Part shown: positions 7,106-8,783 of the stretch, one piece after another
How positions within the stretch are numbered: the first letter of the stretch is position 1
How the letters are laid out: the number at the start of each line of letters is the position of its first letter
Made by a program: the position numbers and the translations under genes
Notes under the pieces: generated by a model
Told to the model about the DNA's origin: nothing
Seen by the model: only the letters and a program-made list of their open reading frames with translations
Databases searched by the model: none
From: an uncultured Prevotellaceae bacterium
GTDB taxonomy: Bacteria > Bacteroidota > Bacteroidia > Bacteroidales > Bacteroidaceae
Direction of reading: 5' to 3'
DNA length: 8,783 nucleotides
Assembly (NCBI GenBank): GCA_947176655.1
Contig: CAMWRK010000080.1
Coordinates: 1-8,783 of the forward strand

Positions 7106-8577
7106 TTCTTTATTATTTCATCGAAATCTATGTTGATGTCATGCCCGTGCAGCCAGTCATATAGCGTGGCCCGGCGCAGCGTGTAGTAGTCCGTCCAGTA
7201 GGTCTGCAGCAGGCGTATGTACTGTGCGCGCGCGTTCTCGGACTCCTGCTGTGCGGTGTTCAGCTCCGTCACGGTCACCGCTCCTGTCTCGAAGCGCCGC
7301 ATGGTGATGGCGTACCGTTCGTCGGCTATGTCCTGTGCGCGCATGGCGTTCCTGCACTGTTCGGCCTGGGTGTTGAACTGCATGACGCTTGTGCGCAAAT
7401 CCTGTACGTAATTCTCATGAGCCTGTTCCAGCTGTGTCCTTGTCACGTCCAGTTCCGCCTGAGCCATCCGCACACGTCCCTTGCTCACGCCCCAGTCGAA
7501 GATGGGCATGGAGAGGGTGAGCCCCCCTATCTCGTTGTCCTGCAGTCCGCGGTAGGCGTCGCCGAAGGCGTTGGCGGTGCGGTTCAGGGCAAATTCGCTG
7601 TTGAGCTGCACCTGAATGCCCCTGGCGGCCTGGGCCTGGGCCACCGCCTTCTGTGCCTCCAGCATGGTAACTTGTTGTGACAGCGTATGCGTGGAGTTGG
7701 CCAGAGCCTTGCCCAGCACGTCGTCGGCGTCGACTGTGATGTCGGGGATTGACACGGGTGGCAGGAGCGTGATGCTTTCGCCGGGCGGTATGCGCAGGAA
7801 GGAGAAGAGGCTGAAGCGCTGGTTGTCCAGCGCCAGACGGTTGTTCCTCACCTCCACCTGGGCGTTGAGCAGGGAGAGCTCCAGCTGCAGTATCTCGCTC
7901 TTACTTACGGTTCCCAGTTCATGACGCTTCCGGGCTATGGCGAAGAGCGTCTCCCTGTCCTTCAGGTTGTTCACGCTCTGCTGATAGGCCGACTGGGCCG
8001 AGAGGACGTTGAAGAACAGTCTCACCACGGTGATGGTGACGCTCTCCATGGCCTCCATGTATGCGCGCTTGGCCTTGGTGTATTTCAGCGGCTCTGTCTT
8101 CTTCTGCCACTTCAGCCGGTTGAAGGCGCGCAGGGGCTGCGTATAGGACAGGCGTATGGGCTGCGAGTTGTATATGCGGGTGTCGTAGCTGAACTGGTCC
8201 AGCCTGTACAGGTAGGACTGGAGCGACAGCGTGCCCCCCAATGCCGCTATGTTCTGGTCCACGGACAGGGTAAGGCTGTTTCTCAGCGAATTGTTCTCTA
8301 CGTAGGAGATGCGTCCGTCCTCGAAATTGCGCGTCTCCACCATGGAGCGGTTGAACTGGAAGAGGCCGCCGTTCAGGTTCACCGCCGGCAGCAGCTCGGC
8401 ACGGAACGAACGGTAGCTCCAGTACTGGGCTGTGAAGTTCCGGCGCGCCACCGTAGCCTCGTAGGACTGCCGCTTGGCAATGTCTATGGCGTCGCCGAGG
8501 CTGAGGCTCTGGGCACGGATACATCCGCCTGCGGCGAGGAGCAGGCATGGGAGAAGTAGTCTGAAGAATGGGGACAT
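7102..8577 (-). CDS. TolC-like outer-membrane efflux channel
   Basis: This 491-residue outer-membrane factor is predicted to form the trimeric exit duct of the pump. The signal peptide is MSPFFRLLLPCLLLAAGG, then Cys19 and an Ala-Gln site (RAQSLSL) about residue 23. The Ala-Gln site is the usual signal peptidase I context in this phylum; Cys19 after Ala-Gly-Gly could instead be lipidated. The mature protein begins with LSLGDAIDIA, the typical opening of the first OEP repeat. A strand-rich part follows (NSLTLSVDQNIAALGGTLSL), then TQPLRAFNRLKW and a long coiled-coil helix with heptad-like Leu/Gln/Ala. The second repeat includes LTLSMPIFDWGVSKGRVRMA and a Gln/Ala-rich helix, ending in TLYDWLHGHDI and an acidic tail. 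Two repeats and about 490 residues fit the family. It is first in the operon, and its stop overlaps or lies 8 bases before the fusion-protein start. No second outer-membrane factor is in view. Confidence 0.95.
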   Translation of the reverse strand: MSPFFRLLLPCLLLAAGGCIRAQSLSLGDAIDIAKRQSYEATVARRNFTAQYWSYRSFRAELLPAVNLNGGLFQFNRSMVETRNFEDGRISYVENNSLRNSLTLSVDQNIAALGGTLSLQSYLYRLDQFSYDTRIYNSQPIRLSYTQPLRAFNRLKWQKKTEPLKYTKAKRAYMEAMESVTITVVRLFFNVLSAQSAYQQSVNNLKDRETLFAIARKRHELGTVSKSEILQLELSLLNAQVEVRNNRLALDNQRFSLFSFLRIPPGESITLLPPVSIPDITVDADDVLGKALANSTHTLSQQVTMLEAQKAVAQAQAARGIQVQLNSEFALNRTANAFGDAYRGLQDNEIGGLTLSMPIFDWGVSKGRVRMAQAELDVTRTQLEQAHENYVQDLRTSVMQFNTQAEQCRNAMRAQDIADERYAITMRRFETGAVTVTELNTAQQESENARAQYIRLLQTYWTDYYTLRRATLYDWLHGHDINIDFDEIIKN

Positions 8578-8603
8578 GGCTTGTTTGTAGGGTGTTATTG
8601 CTG

Positions 8604-8611
8604 TAAAGATA
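8604..8611 (-). promoter_or_regulatory. Probable -7 box of the efflux operon promoter
   Basis: The minus strand reads TATCTTTA, seven of eight positions of the Bacteroidota housekeeping -7 consensus TAnnTTTG. It lies 26 bases upstream of the TolC start, giving a leader of about 20-25 bases, which is A-rich and lacks a Shine-Dalgarno. No TTTG is found 19-21 bases further upstream; that stretch is a short GTCT-like repeat on the plus strand (8626-8640). The nearest TTG (about 8641-8645) is too far away. The promoter may therefore be weak or activator-dependent. Confidence 0.4.
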
Positions 8612-8642
8612 AAGGTTTTATGCCGGTCTGTCTGTCGTCTGC

Positions 8643-8672
8643 AACATTATTTCACATCATTTCTCATTATTT
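8643..8672 (-). repeat. Three tandem 10-bp repeats upstream of the operon promoter
   Basis: On the minus strand the units are AAATAATGAG, AAATGATGTG and AAATAATGTT, in strict 10-base register with consensus AAATRATGNK. The first unit overlaps the upstream gene's TAA stop by two bases. The array sits 31-61 bases upstream of the putative -7 box. A period of one helical turn puts an A/T-rich tract on the same DNA face three times, as expected for phased bends or stacked protein sites. Function is inferred only. Confidence 0.5.
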
Positions 8673-8783
8673 AAGCCAAAGCGCAGGGCATGTTCTCTAT
8701 CAGGAAACGTGCTGCGGCGTACTTGGCCGTATCGCGCTCCACGTACCTGTAGTATGCCAGCGTGCGGTACAGCTCCCACCTGT
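8671..8783 (-). CDS. C-terminal end of an upstream gene, possibly truncated transglutaminase-like protein
   Basis: The minus strand is open from the right edge to a TAA at 8673-8671, giving 36 codons that end RFLIENMPCALA. The composition (ELYRTLAYYR, RDTAKYAAA, RFLIENMP) looks like real protein. From memory it resembles the N-terminal part of large Bacteroidales transglutaminase-domain proteins, where an SLKYxAACFLIENMP-like sequence is followed by HYS and several hundred more residues. Here it stops five codons after the Asn of that sequence (Met-Pro-Cys-Ala-Leu-Ala lies between it and the stop), and neither other minus-strand frame continues it. If the resemblance is right, this is a broken gene whose 3' part has been lost. 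Otherwise it is simply the end of an unidentified gene. It is on the same strand as the efflux operon and 93 bases upstream of it. Confidence 0.5.
   Translation of the reverse strand, partial: RWELYRTLAYYRYVERDTAKYAAARFLIENMPCALA

Noticed and set aside
5585..7186. A 533-codon open frame on the plus strand, antisense to permease 1, the adaptor and the end of the TolC gene
   Set aside because: It spans parts of three well-supported minus-strand genes and their gaps. Its product is rich in His, Arg, Cys and Val with no recognisable domain or signal. High-GC coding DNA read in reverse often lacks stops. It is best read as a shadow frame.
7921..8559. A 212-codon plus-strand frame and a 209-codon minus-strand frame inside the TolC-like gene
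   Set aside because: Both lie fully within the secure TolC-like coding region in other frames, and their products have biased composition and no family features.
8626..8640. A GTCT-type short repeat upstream of the -7 box, considered as a -33 element or operator
   Set aside because: It contains no TTTG-like core on the minus strand and is short enough to be chance low complexity.
1..8783. Possible terminators, tRNA genes, CRISPR arrays, insertion-sequence ends or attachment sites
   Set aside because: I found no stem-loop with a T run, no cloverleaf, no spaced identical repeats and no inverted terminal repeats. Almost all of the window is coding.

Overview
The window carries most of one tripartite efflux operon, read right to left on the minus strand, from a bacterium that looks like a member of the Bacteroidota, probably Bacteroidales. 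The evidence for this is a TolC-like protein with an Ala-Gln signal cleavage context, a second RND permease of a type I recall from Bacteroides relatives (a DHYSYY sequence after transmembrane helix 4), no Shine-Dalgarno sequences before any start, and a TAnnTTTG-like -7 box before the first gene. The genus cannot be told from this sequence.

Layout from right to left. At 8783-8671 is the last 36 codons of a same-strand gene, possibly a truncated member of a Bacteroidales transglutaminase-like family. A 93-base gap (8670-8578) follows. It holds a three-unit 10-bp repeat, which also runs two bases into the stop codon, and a probable promoter. The operon then reads: a TolC-like outer-membrane channel (8577-7102); a membrane-fusion lipoprotein (7093-6011); RND permease 1, complete at 1017 residues (5985-2932); and RND permease 2 (2945 to the left edge, about 981 residues present, C-terminus outside the window). 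Genes are 8 to 25 bases apart or overlap (14 bases between the two permeases), so one transcript is very likely.

The four proteins would form a channel across both membranes. The RND permeases sit in the inner membrane and take up substrate, the fusion protein bridges the periplasm, and the TolC-like protein is the exit duct. Two different permeases with one fusion protein suggest either a mixed trimer, as in MdtBC, or two alternative pumps. The permeases differ at the proton-relay positions and in loop architecture. Substrate cannot be inferred, and no regulator is in view.

I see no RNA genes, CRISPR arrays, insertion sequences or terminators. The system is recognisable and not a new class. 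The points most worth a second look are the asymmetry of the permease pair, the phased repeat before the promoter, the gene remnant at the right edge, and the drop in GC content along permease 2.
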